A program made the translations under genes and the position numbers. Below the pieces are notes generated by a model that was given only the letters and a program-made list of their open reading frames with translations, had not been told where the DNA came from and searched no databases. From the IMG/VR virus record IMGVR_UViG_3300033233_000091, positions 1 through 38,833 of that record: a DNA stretch of 38,833 nt, one strand, 5' to 3'. Each line of letters opens with the position of its first letter. The first letter of the stretch is position 1. This stretch comes from a virus. Below, in pieces: positions 21,447-30,213 of the stretch.

Positions 21447-21999
21447 TGCCTCGGAATGTTATAAGTTGATACCTAAAGCGAGGCAAGCCTCAGAGTTTGT
21501 GTTAGGTTTAAACTATCCCTATTGGTATAATGTAGGACAAATAGAAACAGAGACTAATTGCATATGGCGGACTTCTTTAGATGGATGGGGTTCAGTAGGT
21601 TATGCTCAATTGACGGAGCGATTTTTGCCTTGGTTAAACGAGAAGTTTCCTAATTGGAAGGTAAAAGGGCACATAGACCATTTTATGGCTCAAGCGTATT
21701 TGATTAAGCAGTTGATAGGTCAAGTAAGTTGCAGGAGGCTTTGGTGTGTTTATCAATGCTATAATCGGTCATGTTGGAAAGTAAATAGGGAAGCAGTGCA
21801 AGCAGGTTGTGTATGGGAGAGGGCATTTGAGTTATGTAATGAGAAGTTTGCAGAAAATATTTGTGTATGGAAGCGGGCAGGGCAATGTTTGCAGTGGCGG
21901 ACAAGTTGCGATATCAATTACAATTATGGATATAAAATTTGGAAAAATGGGATAAAGTATCGAGATGGGGTTATCGAGCGTGCTTACAGTTATTGGTAG
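21376..21999 (+). CDS. Secreted lysozyme/transglycosylase-like endolysin, Cys-rich
   Basis: 207 aa. N-terminal signal peptide (hydrophobic about 8-22, cleavage likely after VANA-S). The core QIETETNC (about 55-62) and GSVGYAQLT (about 72-80) resembles the catalytic Glu and GxxGxxQ-type motif of soluble lytic transglycosylases and related lysozymes, so it probably cleaves peptidoglycan in the periplasm. The mature part has eleven cysteines, suggesting several disulfides that would stabilise an exported enzyme at high temperature. The export signal means the holin may not be needed for its release. Confidence 0.68.
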   Translation: MSGLRGYTISLFCSVVLGLLQVANASECYKLIPKARQASEFVLGLNYPYWYNVGQIETETNCIWRTSLDGWGSVGYAQLTERFLPWLNEKFPNWKVKGHIDHFMAQAYLIKQLIGQVSCRRLWCVYQCYNRSCWKVNREAVQAGCVWERAFELCNEKFAENICVWKRAGQCLQWRTSCDINYNYGYKIWKNGIKYRDGVIERAYSYW

Positions 22000-22306
22000 G
22001 CGATTGTTTTGGATTTTATTGGTAGTAATTTTATTTGGGGTTATTATAGGGTTGATTATACATACAAGGAAGCAAGAAACTGTTTTTACTCAAGCAATCA
22101 GACAGCAAGAGCAGATGATTAAACTGAAAGAAGAACAGATACAGCAATTACAGGAGCAATTAGAAAGTTTGCAAAAAGAGCAAGTTTTGAGAGAAAAAAA
22201 GATAACAACGCTAAAAAAGCAAAAAGAGCAAATACAGAAGCCAAAGTCAGCTGAAGAGGTGATAAAGGAATTTAAGGAGCTTGGTTATGATGCGGTTGTT
22301 AGGTAG
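21965..22306 (+). CDS. Spanin-like inner-membrane coiled-coil protein
   Basis: 113 aa: one N-terminal membrane segment (about 13-32, FWILLVVILFGVIIGLII) followed by a long Gln/Glu/Lys coiled coil (about 36-98). This is the plan of an i-spanin (Rz). It overlaps the endolysin end by 35 bases. Spanins fuse inner and outer membranes at the last step of lysis, so this points to a Gram-negative host. Assigned by architecture and location, not by sequence family. Confidence 0.55.
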   Translation: MGLSSVLTVIGRRLFWILLVVILFGVIIGLIIHTRKQETVFTQAIRQQEQMIKLKEEQIQQLQEQLESLQKEQVLREKKITTLKKQKEQIQKPKSAEEVIKEFKELGYDAVVR

Positions 22307-22652
22307 TTTGTTAGTGTGTTTATTTTTAGCAAGCCAAGCGTATGCGGTTGATGTTTGTTTACCTGAAGAACAGGCTAAGCAGGTAGTAGTAGAATTAAAG
22401 CAGAAGAGGGTTTTAGAGCAAGAGGTTAAAGAATATGAGGCTTTAATTGAAAATTTAAAGAAGCAGAATGAAATCTTAAAGGAACAAAATCAGTTATTGA
22501 AAGAGCAGATAGAAATTTTTAAAAATCAGAGACAATTGTATGATACAGCATTGAAAGAGTGTGAAAAGAAACAAATGCTTACTTGGATTGAAAAAGGCAA
22601 ATATTTAGGTATTGGTATCTTGCTTGGCATATTAATTGGAGTGTTTAAGTAA
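22287..22652 (+). CDS. Exported coiled-coil protein with C-terminal membrane segment, possible spanin partner
   Basis: 121 aa. Signal peptide (LLGSLLVCLFLASQAYA, cleavage after AYA), Cys soon after (DVCLPEE), a coiled coil (about 35-90), and a C-terminal hydrophobic segment (YLGIGILLGILIGVF). Starts inside the previous gene in another frame, as Rz1-type genes do, but it lacks a clear lipobox and has its own membrane anchor, so it may be a different kind of envelope-spanning partner. ATG 22287 is chosen over the TTG at 22281. Confidence 0.52.
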   Translation: MMRLLGSLLVCLFLASQAYAVDVCLPEEQAKQVVVELKQKRVLEQEVKEYEALIENLKKQNEILKEQNQLLKEQIEIFKNQRQLYDTALKECEKKQMLTWIEKGKYLGIGILLGILIGVFK

Positions 22653-22961
22653 ATGTTTATCATAGCACCGTTAAAGGAAGCGACCAATTTAATCAATGGA
22701 GCGTATAGTGGACTAATTAGTAAAGTTCTTCCTACACAAGTTTATAAGTATGGGTATTTGATTTATAATATTAATGGGTCAGCAACTATAACAGTTAAAG
22801 TATCGACGGACAATGTAAACTGGTTGCAAGTTTATTCTCAAACGCTTAGTAATGTGTCAGGTTCACAAACCATAGAATTGGTAGGTCTATTTGTTAAGAT
22901 AGAGATTGATGCTAATGTAAGTGCAGGAAGTTTTATATCGTTTGTTAGGTCATCAATCTAA
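22653..22961 (+). CDS. Small beta-sandwich virion protein (possible decoration protein)
   Basis: 102 aa, begins immediately after the previous stop (TAAATG). Sequence alternates as beta strands (ATITVKVSTDNVNWLQVYSQTL, TIELVGLFVKIEIDA) with an S-x-D-x-x-x-W motif seen in capsid decoration or tail-surface domains. Last gene of this rightward unit; its end overlaps the convergent ATP-grasp gene by 9 bases. Role inferred from fold pattern only. Confidence 0.5.
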   Translation: MFIIAPLKEATNLINGAYSGLISKVLPTQVYKYGYLIYNINGSATITVKVSTDNVNWLQVYSQTLSNVSGSQTIELVGLFVKIEIDANVSAGSFISFVRSSI

Positions 22962-24176
22962 GTCAAGGATTTCGAGCATTTTTTGGAAGTTTTCGTAGTT
23001 TTCTTTCAAGGTATCGTATCCGATTTTTAAGTTTGGGGCTATGATTGTTTCTTCAATTTTTTTGACTTGTTCTTCAAGTTCTTCATAATCCACCAAGTAA
23101 TTTGAGTATAGAACGATGCATCCAACTGTAGGATAGCCCTTAATAGCGTAGAATGTAAGGTCTTTTTGCACTTTGGGTTTATAATAAGTTTGTAGAGCAA
23201 TGAAGTTTTCAAAGATGTATCTATCCTTAAAAGTAATTGGCACAAAGGTTTGTTCGGCTAATGGTAAAGATATTGGTATAACATAGATGTATTCAGCTTT
23301 TGGAATGAGCGGGGTATTGTTTCGGATGGCTTGATAGATATTAGAATAGAATTTCAAATAAGCGGTGCCTAAAGGTAGGGCAAGTCTCATGCAAATATCA
23401 ATTAAGTAAGGTTCGGTTTCTCCTTTGACTTTAATTTCTTCGGTTGAGAAGAAGCCTATATACTTCATTTGTTGTAAAAGGGTATCACACATTCTAAGAT
23501 TAAGAGCCCATGGTTTCATTAACACATCTTCTTTTCTTTTGATAACCTTAGCAATGTAAGAATTTTTGCTTTGTTCAATTCCTATAGTAAAGGGTGGTTC
23601 AATACCATTCCCGAGGCATAGGCAATCAATTCCAAATTCAATTTCAATATCTGATAGTATTTCTTCTTGATAGTAATCGATATCTTTAGCGAATTGTCCA
23701 GCTGTTTGGATGAGTTTCTGTTTATAAAATTCAAGTTCGTATTGGTTCCTAATGATTGCACTTTCAAAGGAGTTTCTATAGATTGGATCAACTTTGGTTA
23801 TTGCGGGGAAATTTAAATGTTCAAAGCTTACTACACGATAACGAGGAACTTTAGGCATTAATTGTTTTTGGAACAAACGATTATTTTCAAGCCGAGCTTC
23901 AACACCAGCACCGAAGACATCAATTTTTAATTGCTTAAATAATTCGATAAGGAAACCAAAGTAGCAATCAAGTGTTATGACTTTATCAATCTTGCTAAAA
24001 ATTTCTGGTGGTAAATCGGTTAGTATTTGAACATTTTGTATATTTCTACCAAAGGCAAGGTCTTCCATATCTGGGAATGCACTAATAAAATCAGCAAATA
24101 AATAAACCTCTTCATGTTTGGCAAATTCTTCAATATATCCACAATCCATTCCAGTTGTTAACCACAGAACAGCCAT
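22953..24176 (-). CDS. ATP-grasp-like ligase
   Basis: 407 aa. The N-terminal part ends in DVFGAGVEARLENNRLFQKQL (about 85-105), which resembles the start of the ATP-grasp core in PurD-type enzymes. EIEFGIDCLCLG and later TEPYLIDICMRLALP fit the metal- and ATP-binding strands, the last resembling the E-x-N/C-x-R-L element. It would ligate a carboxylate to an amine using ATP; the substrate is unknown. Phage ATP-grasp enzymes encoded among virion genes have been proposed to modify proteins or cell-wall peptides. Leftward in an otherwise late rightward region. Confidence 0.6.
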   Translation of the reverse strand: MAVLWLTTGMDCGYIEEFAKHEEVYLFADFISAFPDMEDLAFGRNIQNVQILTDLPPEIFSKIDKVITLDCYFGFLIELFKQLKIDVFGAGVEARLENNRLFQKQLMPKVPRYRVVSFEHLNFPAITKVDPIYRNSFESAIIRNQYELEFYKQKLIQTAGQFAKDIDYYQEEILSDIEIEFGIDCLCLGNGIEPPFTIGIEQSKNSYIAKVIKRKEDVLMKPWALNLRMCDTLLQQMKYIGFFSTEEIKVKGETEPYLIDICMRLALPLGTAYLKFYSNIYQAIRNNTPLIPKAEYIYVIPISLPLAEQTFVPITFKDRYIFENFIALQTYYKPKVQKDLTFYAIKGYPTVGCIVLYSNYLVDYEELEEQVKKIEETIIAPNLKIGYDTLKENYENFQKMLEILDLD

Positions 24177-24610
24177 TATGCTACCCCTTCATAAAAGAAT
24201 TTAACCCCTTGCTTATAATCCTCAATCAATAAATCTGCATATGGAGTTAGCTCATCTTGAATGACCCCAAATTTGCGTAAAAGATTGATGATATAATTAT
24301 ACTCGAAATAATTCAACCGACCAAAGCCAAGGTAGTATGTTTTATTACCATCTCGTAATTTAAATGAGAGGCAGAAGGGTTTATGTGGGTCTTGTAGTAT
24401 TTCTAATCGATGTTTGTTATCTCGGATGAATTCAGCAATGGCTAAAAGGTAATCTTCATTATCAGATCGTAGAACTATTACATCACCTTCTTTTATGCCA
24501 ATAATCATGTTTTTGTATTTAAGTAGGGCTCGTTTTTGATTGATATTATGGAAATCGGACGTTTCTACTAATTCAGGTATTGATGTAGCGGGAATAATTT
24601 TTCTATCCAT
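24176..24610 (-). CDS. Hypothetical partner of the ATP-grasp protein
   Basis: 144 aa from ATG 24610 (MDRKIIPATS...). A TTG at 24646 extends the frame, but it would lie within the promoter's -35 box, so I use the shorter form. Mixed alpha/beta, not recognised; KYKNMIIGIKEGDVIVLRSDN and YLGFGRLNYFEY are notable. Its stop shares a base with the ATP-grasp start, so the two are coupled and probably work together. Confidence 0.6.
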   Translation of the reverse strand: MDRKIIPATSIPELVETSDFHNINQKRALLKYKNMIIGIKEGDVIVLRSDNEDYLLAIAEFIRDNKHRLEILQDPHKPFCLSFKLRDGNKTYYLGFGRLNYFEYNYIINLLRKFGVIQDELTPYADLLIEDYKQGVKFFYEGVA

Positions 24611-24617
24611 CTTTTTA

Positions 24618-24654
24618 ATAATATACTTGTTTTTGCGAGAAGTCAAGTTATAAT
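24618..24654. promoter_or_regulatory. Divergent promoters giving nearly leaderless mRNAs
   Basis: Leftward: TTGACT (24646-24641), 17 bases, TATTAT (24623-24618), ATG at 24610. Rightward: TTGTTT (24627-24632), 16 bases, TATAAT (24649-24654), ATG at 24665. In both directions the predicted RNA start is only about 1-5 bases before the ATG, and neither gene has a ribosome-binding site. Confidence 0.6.
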
Positions 24655-24664
24655 TTAACTCAAA

Positions 24665-26122
24665 ATGCTACAATTAGCACTTTCACCAATTCAGGAAAAA
24701 ATCTGGGAATTATTTTTCAATTCGGATTATCGGTGGATTGTATCGGTTGGTGGTAAAGGTTCTGGTAAAACACAGCTTGCTATTTTTATTCTGTATGAAT
24801 TGTTAACTAATGAAAAGTATCGTGGGTCTCGTATTCTTATTGCTCGTGAAAGTTTAAGGGACTTGCGGAATACCTTAGTTGCAGGACTTGAGCGATTGTT
24901 AGCAGAAAATCCATATTTGAAGTCTCTCATCACAACGAATTTAAATTTGCAAGTAATAAGAAATGAAGCGACAGATGTAGAAATTTACTATTTATCTCTC
25001 AATGAAAAGAATGCTCAATATAAGTCTGTGTTATCTTATGAATTCAATGTGATAATTATTGATGAGGTTGATAGGATAAGTAGGGAAGCGTTTGTTGAAG
25101 TAAGCGAGCGTTATAGGTTGGTGCATGAATTTTCTAAGGGTATGTTGATACTTAATCCGTGTTCGCAGGAGCATTGGTTGTATAAAGAATTTGTAGAGAA
25201 AAACCGTGAGGATACTTATATTATTCGGTCATCTACTTATGACAATTATTTGATAACTCGGGTTAGCAAGAAAGAATGGGAAGAGATGATACCATATAGT
25301 TATGGTGGGAAAGAGTATTTTGTAAGCAATAACATTAGGTATGAGAAACTTTATGAGATAGGGGATATGGTGATTGCTAAGCGGTTTAATGTGTCTCATT
25401 CTTTCATAACTGAGATGGAGATGAAACCTTTAGGTTATAGGAAAATTATGCTTGATGGTGAGTGGGGAGCGTTTGATTATGGTGGTGGTTTATTTGATGA
25501 TGTATTTGATGAGCAAAACATTATTACGATTGATAACCGATTGATTGACATAACATTTGATTATACACTTTATTGTGGAGTTGATTTTGGGATTAGGCAT
25601 TCGGCATATGCATTGGTAGGGGTTGATTATTTAGGTAGGATTGTAATTTTAGATGATTATATTTCGGATAACCAACCATTGAAGGTGTTTATTGAGTATA
25701 TGTTAGAGCGATTTAAGAAGAAGTTTAATATTAAGCGACCACAGATAATAACTTATGTAGGAGATATTGCAGGAAAGAATAGAGAAATATATGATGGATA
25801 TGATTTGTTTACTAAGTTAAGAAAAGATTATGGACTTGTTTTTCGTGGAAATCGTGTAAGAATAGTTGAGAGCATAGCCATGATAAAAGACTTATTAGAA
25901 AAGAAGAAGTTATTAGTTAGCGACCAAGCTCACAGATCATTGGAAGGATTTTTAGGAAAGTTTCAAGCGGATCATCATGGCAATTATAAGAAAGATGGAT
26001 TTTATGAGCATTTGCTTGATGCGATAAGATATGTTATAGTAGAAATATATAAACAAAGTAAGCCACAGAAGAGTAGATACTTGAAGACACCATCTTATGC
26101 ATTCCCTACCAGTTATTTTTAA
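24665..26122 (+). CDS. Terminase large subunit
   Basis: 485 aa DNA-packaging motor. ATPase: Walker A GGKGSGKT (29-36) and Walker B IIIDEVD (130-136). RNase H-like nuclease: CGVDFGI (D307), YVGDIAG, and a late HLLDAIRY with the third acidic residue near 450. Length and order are usual for the family. No small terminase subunit is evident next to it. The start has no ribosome site and lies at the predicted 5' end of its mRNA. Confidence 0.93.
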   Translation: MLQLALSPIQEKIWELFFNSDYRWIVSVGGKGSGKTQLAIFILYELLTNEKYRGSRILIARESLRDLRNTLVAGLERLLAENPYLKSLITTNLNLQVIRNEATDVEIYYLSLNEKNAQYKSVLSYEFNVIIIDEVDRISREAFVEVSERYRLVHEFSKGMLILNPCSQEHWLYKEFVEKNREDTYIIRSSTYDNYLITRVSKKEWEEMIPYSYGGKEYFVSNNIRYEKLYEIGDMVIAKRFNVSHSFITEMEMKPLGYRKIMLDGEWGAFDYGGGLFDDVFDEQNIITIDNRLIDITFDYTLYCGVDFGIRHSAYALVGVDYLGRIVILDDYISDNQPLKVFIEYMLERFKKKFNIKRPQIITYVGDIAGKNREIYDGYDLFTKLRKDYGLVFRGNRVRIVESIAMIKDLLEKKKLLVSDQAHRSLEGFLGKFQADHHGNYKKDGFYEHLLDAIRYVIVEIYKQSKPQKSRYLKTPSYAFPTSYF

Positions 26123-26462
26123 ATTGAGTTTACCAAGGAATAAAATATTCCGTATTGAGAAAGATATAAATAACTTTTTGAAGAAGTTTGTCTTTATCAA
26201 AGCATTTAAATTATATTGTCCTGTGATAAGGGGGTTACCTGATTTTTTAGTTGTGAAAGCAAAGTATGATTTACCAAGTGGATTTTATGAGGTAAAAAAT
26301 TGGAATAATGGTTTAAGTGAGTATCAAATTAATATGTTGAATGTATTGAGTATGGCTTTTAATTGTGTAGTTGTGCAGTATAATAAGAAGGAGCATTGTT
26401 TATATTTTTATGAGTGGATACCTCTTGACAAAGAAAATGAATTGATGTATAATATGACATAA
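26097..26462 (+). CDS. VRR-NUC-like PD-(D/E)XK nuclease
   Basis: 121 aa. GLPDFLVV (P48, D49), FYEVK (E65, K67) and SEYQINML (Q77) form the compact active site of VRR-NUC or resolvase-like nucleases. Such enzymes cut branched DNA; next to terminase it may clear branches before packaging. It overlaps the terminase end by 26 bases and has no obvious ribosome site. Confidence 0.68.
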   Translation: MHSLPVIFKLSLPRNKIFRIEKDINNFLKKFVFIKAFKLYCPVIRGLPDFLVVKAKYDLPSGFYEVKNWNNGLSEYQINMLNVLSMAFNCVVVQYNKKEHCLYFYEWIPLDKENELMYNMT

Positions 26463-26472
26463 GGAGGAAGAG

Positions 26473-27120
26473 ATGGATCTGACCAAACTTTTTGAATGGT
26501 TAAAAGAACCTGTTAAGCTTGACAACCAAGAAACAAATGAAATACAAGAACAAACAGAACCGCCAATACAAGAACAAGAGGAGCAACAATTACAACAACA
26601 ACCACAGCAACAAATGCAAAGTCAACCAGAACAAAAATTTACACAAGCAAATCAATCACCATTCCCAGGGGCAGAATATTTGACTAATGCAGATTTACAT
26701 GATATAGCAGTTGGTAGGCAAAGATTTGTAGCTAAGTATGCTAATTTTGAGAATTTGAATAGTTTACTACAGACAATTGAACCTATTGCTTATCGGCAGT
26801 ATGTATTAGATGTTCAAGCGGGTAGGAGACAAGGGGACTATTACACATATCTTGAACGGGCAAAAGATTTAACACTTGAAGCAACAAAGACATTAGCAGA
26901 CCAATTAAGAAGACTACAACAGTATAATCCATATTACATACCAAACAAACAGCAAGGCAAACGACCTTATACAGTAAGGGATTTGATGAGGGATTACAAG
27001 AAAGCATTACCTTATATAACGACAAAGTATCACATGATTTACCATATGGATGACCAGACCGTTGACAGGGGTAGATTAGATTTATCTACTCCAAGCGGTC
27101 TACCAATAGAAAAACAATAA
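26473..27120 (+). CDS. Probable scaffold protein, Gln-rich
   Basis: 215 aa immediately before the major capsid gene, the usual place for a scaffold. Residues about 19-60 are almost only Gln, Glu and Pro; then helical segments (about 75-165) and a basic C-terminal part. Low-complexity acidic and helical character fits a scaffolding protein. AAGGAGG before ATG 26473. Confidence 0.58.
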   Translation: MDLTKLFEWLKEPVKLDNQETNEIQEQTEPPIQEQEEQQLQQQPQQQMQSQPEQKFTQANQSPFPGAEYLTNADLHDIAVGRQRFVAKYANFENLNSLLQTIEPIAYRQYVLDVQAGRRQGDYYTYLERAKDLTLEATKTLADQLRRLQQYNPYYIPNKQQGKRPYTVRDLMRDYKKALPYITTKYHMIYHMDDQTVDRGRLDLSTPSGLPIEKQ

Positions 27121-27136
27121 TAAGGAGGGATGAACC

Positions 27137-28243
27137 ATGGCTGATTTCTTTTGGGGAGATTTAGGGGCTGAAGGAGGCAATATATCGGCAGCCAACTTTT
27201 ATGATACAACAGATGCAAGAGCTGTTATAAGAACTGAATTATCCAAGGATTTATGGAAGATTACTTTTGCTTATTCAAACTTTAGGCGATATGTTGATAA
27301 AATTACTGGATTTTCTGAGAAGATGTCTGATAAGTTTATGGTGCCTAAAGACCTCTTTAGACCTGAGGATGCATTGTGGGATGAAGTAGGAGAATTTGAT
27401 GCTTTACCTGATTTTAATCTCAATTTTGGTAGGTTCTTAATTCAAATAGCTGAGAGAGGTAAACAGTTCAAGCATACTGAAAGGGCTGATTTATTCTCAT
27501 TTGTAGATATTGAAGGGCTTGCAAGGGAGAAGTTTAGTCAAATTGGTGTAGCATCGATTGAAAGAGACTTGTTAATGAATGCATTTGTTTACTTAGATGT
27601 TCTTGGAATTGCTCAATCTGGTGGTGATGTATACTATGAGACAGGTAAGACTTTAGCATCCACCAAACAATTTATGAGAGATGTTGATGGCATATTTACT
27701 CCAATAACAATTACTCAGGTAACTTATGATACAACTAACCATACTATTGATGGCAAGACACCTTCCAATTTAACAATGTCTCATATTCTTAGGTTTGCTC
27801 AGATTTTACACGACCTAAATGTTCCTTCCTATACAGGAGATGGTTATGGGACTTATTTAGTAATAATTAACAAGCAAGCTGAGAATAGGCTTTTGACTGA
27901 TCCAGTATTCTTCCAAGCTGTTACTTATTCTGGTGATGTTGAGAAACTTTATAAGGGATATATTGGTTCTTTCTATGGTCAGGAGTTTGTAAGGGATGAG
28001 GGTAAGTATATTGACAAGTTTGTTTGCTCAATAAATCCTGAATTACAGGGCAAGGCAATTTGTATCTTTTTAGGTAAGCAACCAGTGGTTGAAGCTGTGA
28101 TTAGACCTGAAGCTGTTTATGAAGAGAGACCTATGGACTATGGTAGGTATAAAGGAATGGCTATTAGGACTTACAGAGGAGAGAGCCCGACTTGGTTTAG
28201 TGCTGAAGGTCAGCCTGTAGGTGGTATTTTGGTTGCTGCTTAA
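27137..28243 (+). CDS. Major capsid protein
   Basis: 368 aa, strong ribosome site AAGGAGGG, the codon pattern of a highly made protein, and position after the scaffold. Segments such as FGRFLIQIAERGKQFKHTERADLFSF and VASIERDLLMNAFVYLDVL are consistent with HK97-fold coats of the P22 / N4 gp56 kind. It would form the icosahedral shell. Exact family needs a profile search. Confidence 0.75.
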   Translation: MADFFWGDLGAEGGNISAANFYDTTDARAVIRTELSKDLWKITFAYSNFRRYVDKITGFSEKMSDKFMVPKDLFRPEDALWDEVGEFDALPDFNLNFGRFLIQIAERGKQFKHTERADLFSFVDIEGLAREKFSQIGVASIERDLLMNAFVYLDVLGIAQSGGDVYYETGKTLASTKQFMRDVDGIFTPITITQVTYDTTNHTIDGKTPSNLTMSHILRFAQILHDLNVPSYTGDGYGTYLVIINKQAENRLLTDPVFFQAVTYSGDVEKLYKGYIGSFYGQEFVRDEGKYIDKFVCSINPELQGKAICIFLGKQPVVEAVIRPEAVYEERPMDYGRYKGMAIRTYRGESPTWFSAEGQPVGGILVAA

Positions 28244-28265
28244 TGATTAATCCAATGAGCAAACA

Positions 28266-28904
28266 ATGTGGACATCTAATGATGAATACATTCAACACAT
28301 CTTAAAATTTGCGGGGGTTCCATATGAGGAACCCCTTTCACTTTCTACTTTCTATAATTCAGTTTACAAACCACTTTTTCAAGAAGCTCTTTTAGAGATA
28401 CAGAAGTTTATTAATTTTTCCTTCATGCGGAAGGAAGGGGAGTTTGTTTTATCGGCTGGTAAATCGTCTATTAATCTTAATTTATCAAATATCAAATTTA
28501 TTCAAGCAATTTTCCCTAAAGGTAGCAATAAAGTATTAGAGGGATTTGAGTATGCAAAGTATGCAGGGACATTATTAGTAGGAAACCCGACGGCTTATTA
28601 TTTTGATGACAATACAATGACAATTTATTTTAATGCTACACCGATTGAAGATGTTGTTTACCGAGTGATTTATTATGAGTATGATTTAAATAGTGACCCA
28701 CATCCTGTATTGAATGAGGCACCTGAAGTGTTGAAATATTTATATCTTGCTAAACTTTATTTGCATTTAGGGGAATATGATAAATATGAGAATGCCTACC
28801 AAAAGTATATAGCGTTGTGTAAATTAGAAGATGGGTTGGAGAAAATAAAGAAAACAAGGACAACATTGTTAAAATTGAAGCATGGATATGAGGGTTGGTG
28901 GTAG
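28266..28904 (+). CDS. Head-tail adaptor-like protein
   Basis: 212 aa after the capsid gene. Helical start, then a beta region with YYFDDNTMTIYFNATPIEDVVYRVIYYEYD, which resembles adaptor or tail-tube A proteins of podoviruses that dock under the portal, followed by helices (LKYLYLAKLYLHLGEYDKYE). Start ATG 28266 with no good ribosome site. Confidence 0.55.
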   Translation: MWTSNDEYIQHILKFAGVPYEEPLSLSTFYNSVYKPLFQEALLEIQKFINFSFMRKEGEFVLSAGKSSINLNLSNIKFIQAIFPKGSNKVLEGFEYAKYAGTLLVGNPTAYYFDDNTMTIYFNATPIEDVVYRVIYYEYDLNSDPHPVLNEAPEVLKYLYLAKLYLHLGEYDKYENAYQKYIALCKLEDGLEKIKKTRTTLLKLKHGYEGWW

Positions 28905-29223
28905 ATTGAGAAATTATATAACGAAGGAAGAGCTTGATAAATTTTTTGCTAAATCTGGGTATGATAGGATTTATATAACGAATTTAGTAGCAACGGATTG
29001 GGGGTTTGCGAGTTGGGATGTAAGTAATGATGGATATTTATTTGTTATGTCTTGTTATGGGGATGCTAAGTTATGGAAAGAGTTTTTTATTAATTTAGCA
29101 AAGCAATTGAATTTAAAAGGAGTAAAATTTCTTACTAAGAGAAATCCTGAGGCATGGGAAAGATTGGTTAATGGTTTTGTTTTAGATGAATATGTGTTAA
29201 AATATGATATAACGGAGGAATAA
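28882..29223 (+). CDS. GNAT-like virion protein (T7 gp13-like position)
   Basis: 113 aa. GYLFVMSCYGDAKLWKEFF followed by LAKQLNLKGVKFLTKRNPEAWERLVNGF reads like a small acetyltransferase-type fold as in the podovirus internal protein gp13. It lies between the adaptor and the internal virion proteins, as in T7. It overlaps the adaptor by 23 bases; ATG at 28888 is an alternative start. Enzymatic activity is not implied. Confidence 0.45.
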   Translation: MDMRVGGRLRNYITKEELDKFFAKSGYDRIYITNLVATDWGFASWDVSNDGYLFVMSCYGDAKLWKEFFINLAKQLNLKGVKFLTKRNPEAWERLVNGFVLDEYVLKYDITEE

Positions 29224-29224
29224 A

Positions 29225-30202
29225 ATGGGTGGTGTTGTAGATGCAATTTTTGGTGGCGGAGATAATGAAACCACCGTAACATATGAAACTCCATCTCAGG
29301 TAGCTTGGCTTGCGGAACAAATTGTTAATGAACTACAAGCTTTAAGACCTCTTGCTGAGCAAGCTGTTCCTGGTGTTCAAAGTGCTATACAACAATTTAT
29401 ACAGCAATATCAAGATTGGTTAGCACGAAGTCCTGAGTTTTTTGAAGAGGCACGAAGAAACATAGGAGAGCTTGCTACACAAACAAGGCAACAATTACAA
29501 GATGTATTTGAAGGTTTAACAGAAAAAGCAGGTAGATTTTGGGATGAAGCAAGGCAAACTTTATTAACAGACATTCAAGAAGCTGAAGAAAAAATCCCAC
29601 AAATTTATGAACAAGCAAGAACACGAACTAAAGAATTAACACAGGAAGTTTTACAGGATGCATTAAGAAATACAATCAGAAAATTAGCATTACAAGGACT
29701 TGTAAGTCAAACTGCGGGCACTCAAGCAATGGCTGAACAATTTAGACAATATGAATATGAACCATTACAAAGATTAATTGAAGCTGAAACTGGAGCAAAA
29801 CAAAGATTACAAGAACAAGCTTTAGGATATAAGACTGATATAGGAGAAAAGAAAGCTGGTGCTCAAGAAAAAATATTAAGTGATTATGTAAGCAATGTTG
29901 CTAAAACATTACAAAGTGCAATGACATTACAAGCTGGGGTAACTGGGCAACAATTACAGCATCAATTATCTTTACCAGATATTTATCGAGCAATTATGCA
30001 AGCACAACAACAATATGCACTTACTCCGTTTGAATTGAGGCGTTCTGTCCTTGGAACATTAACGGGTTCGGCGGGGACATTACAATCATTATCCCCTGCG
30101 AATGCTACTCAATCAACAAGTGGTGGTGTTAATCCAGTTCTTGGTGGATTGGTAGGGACGGCGGGAACTTTAGGTTTATTTAAGTTATTTGGTATTATTT
30201 AA
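29225..30202 (+). CDS. Internal virion / DNA-ejection protein A
   Basis: 325 aa, long Gln/Glu/Ala-rich coiled coil (about 25-230) flanked by glycine-rich ends; the C-terminus (GGLVGTAGTLGLFKLFGII) is hydrophobic and could insert in a membrane. Such proteins are packed in the head or core and form the ejection channel through the host envelope (T7 gp14, P22 gp7 as analogues). GGAGG before ATG 29225. Confidence 0.6.
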   Translation: MGGVVDAIFGGGDNETTVTYETPSQVAWLAEQIVNELQALRPLAEQAVPGVQSAIQQFIQQYQDWLARSPEFFEEARRNIGELATQTRQQLQDVFEGLTEKAGRFWDEARQTLLTDIQEAEEKIPQIYEQARTRTKELTQEVLQDALRNTIRKLALQGLVSQTAGTQAMAEQFRQYEYEPLQRLIEAETGAKQRLQEQALGYKTDIGEKKAGAQEKILSDYVSNVAKTLQSAMTLQAGVTGQQLQHQLSLPDIYRAIMQAQQQYALTPFELRRSVLGTLTGSAGTLQSLSPANATQSTSGGVNPVLGGLVGTAGTLGLFKLFGII

Positions 30203-30213
30203 GGGGGTAAGTA

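Noticed and set aside
24611-24646. TTG start extending the ATP-grasp partner by 12 residues
   Set aside because: It would fall on the -35 box TTGACT of its own promoter; ATG 24610 is used.
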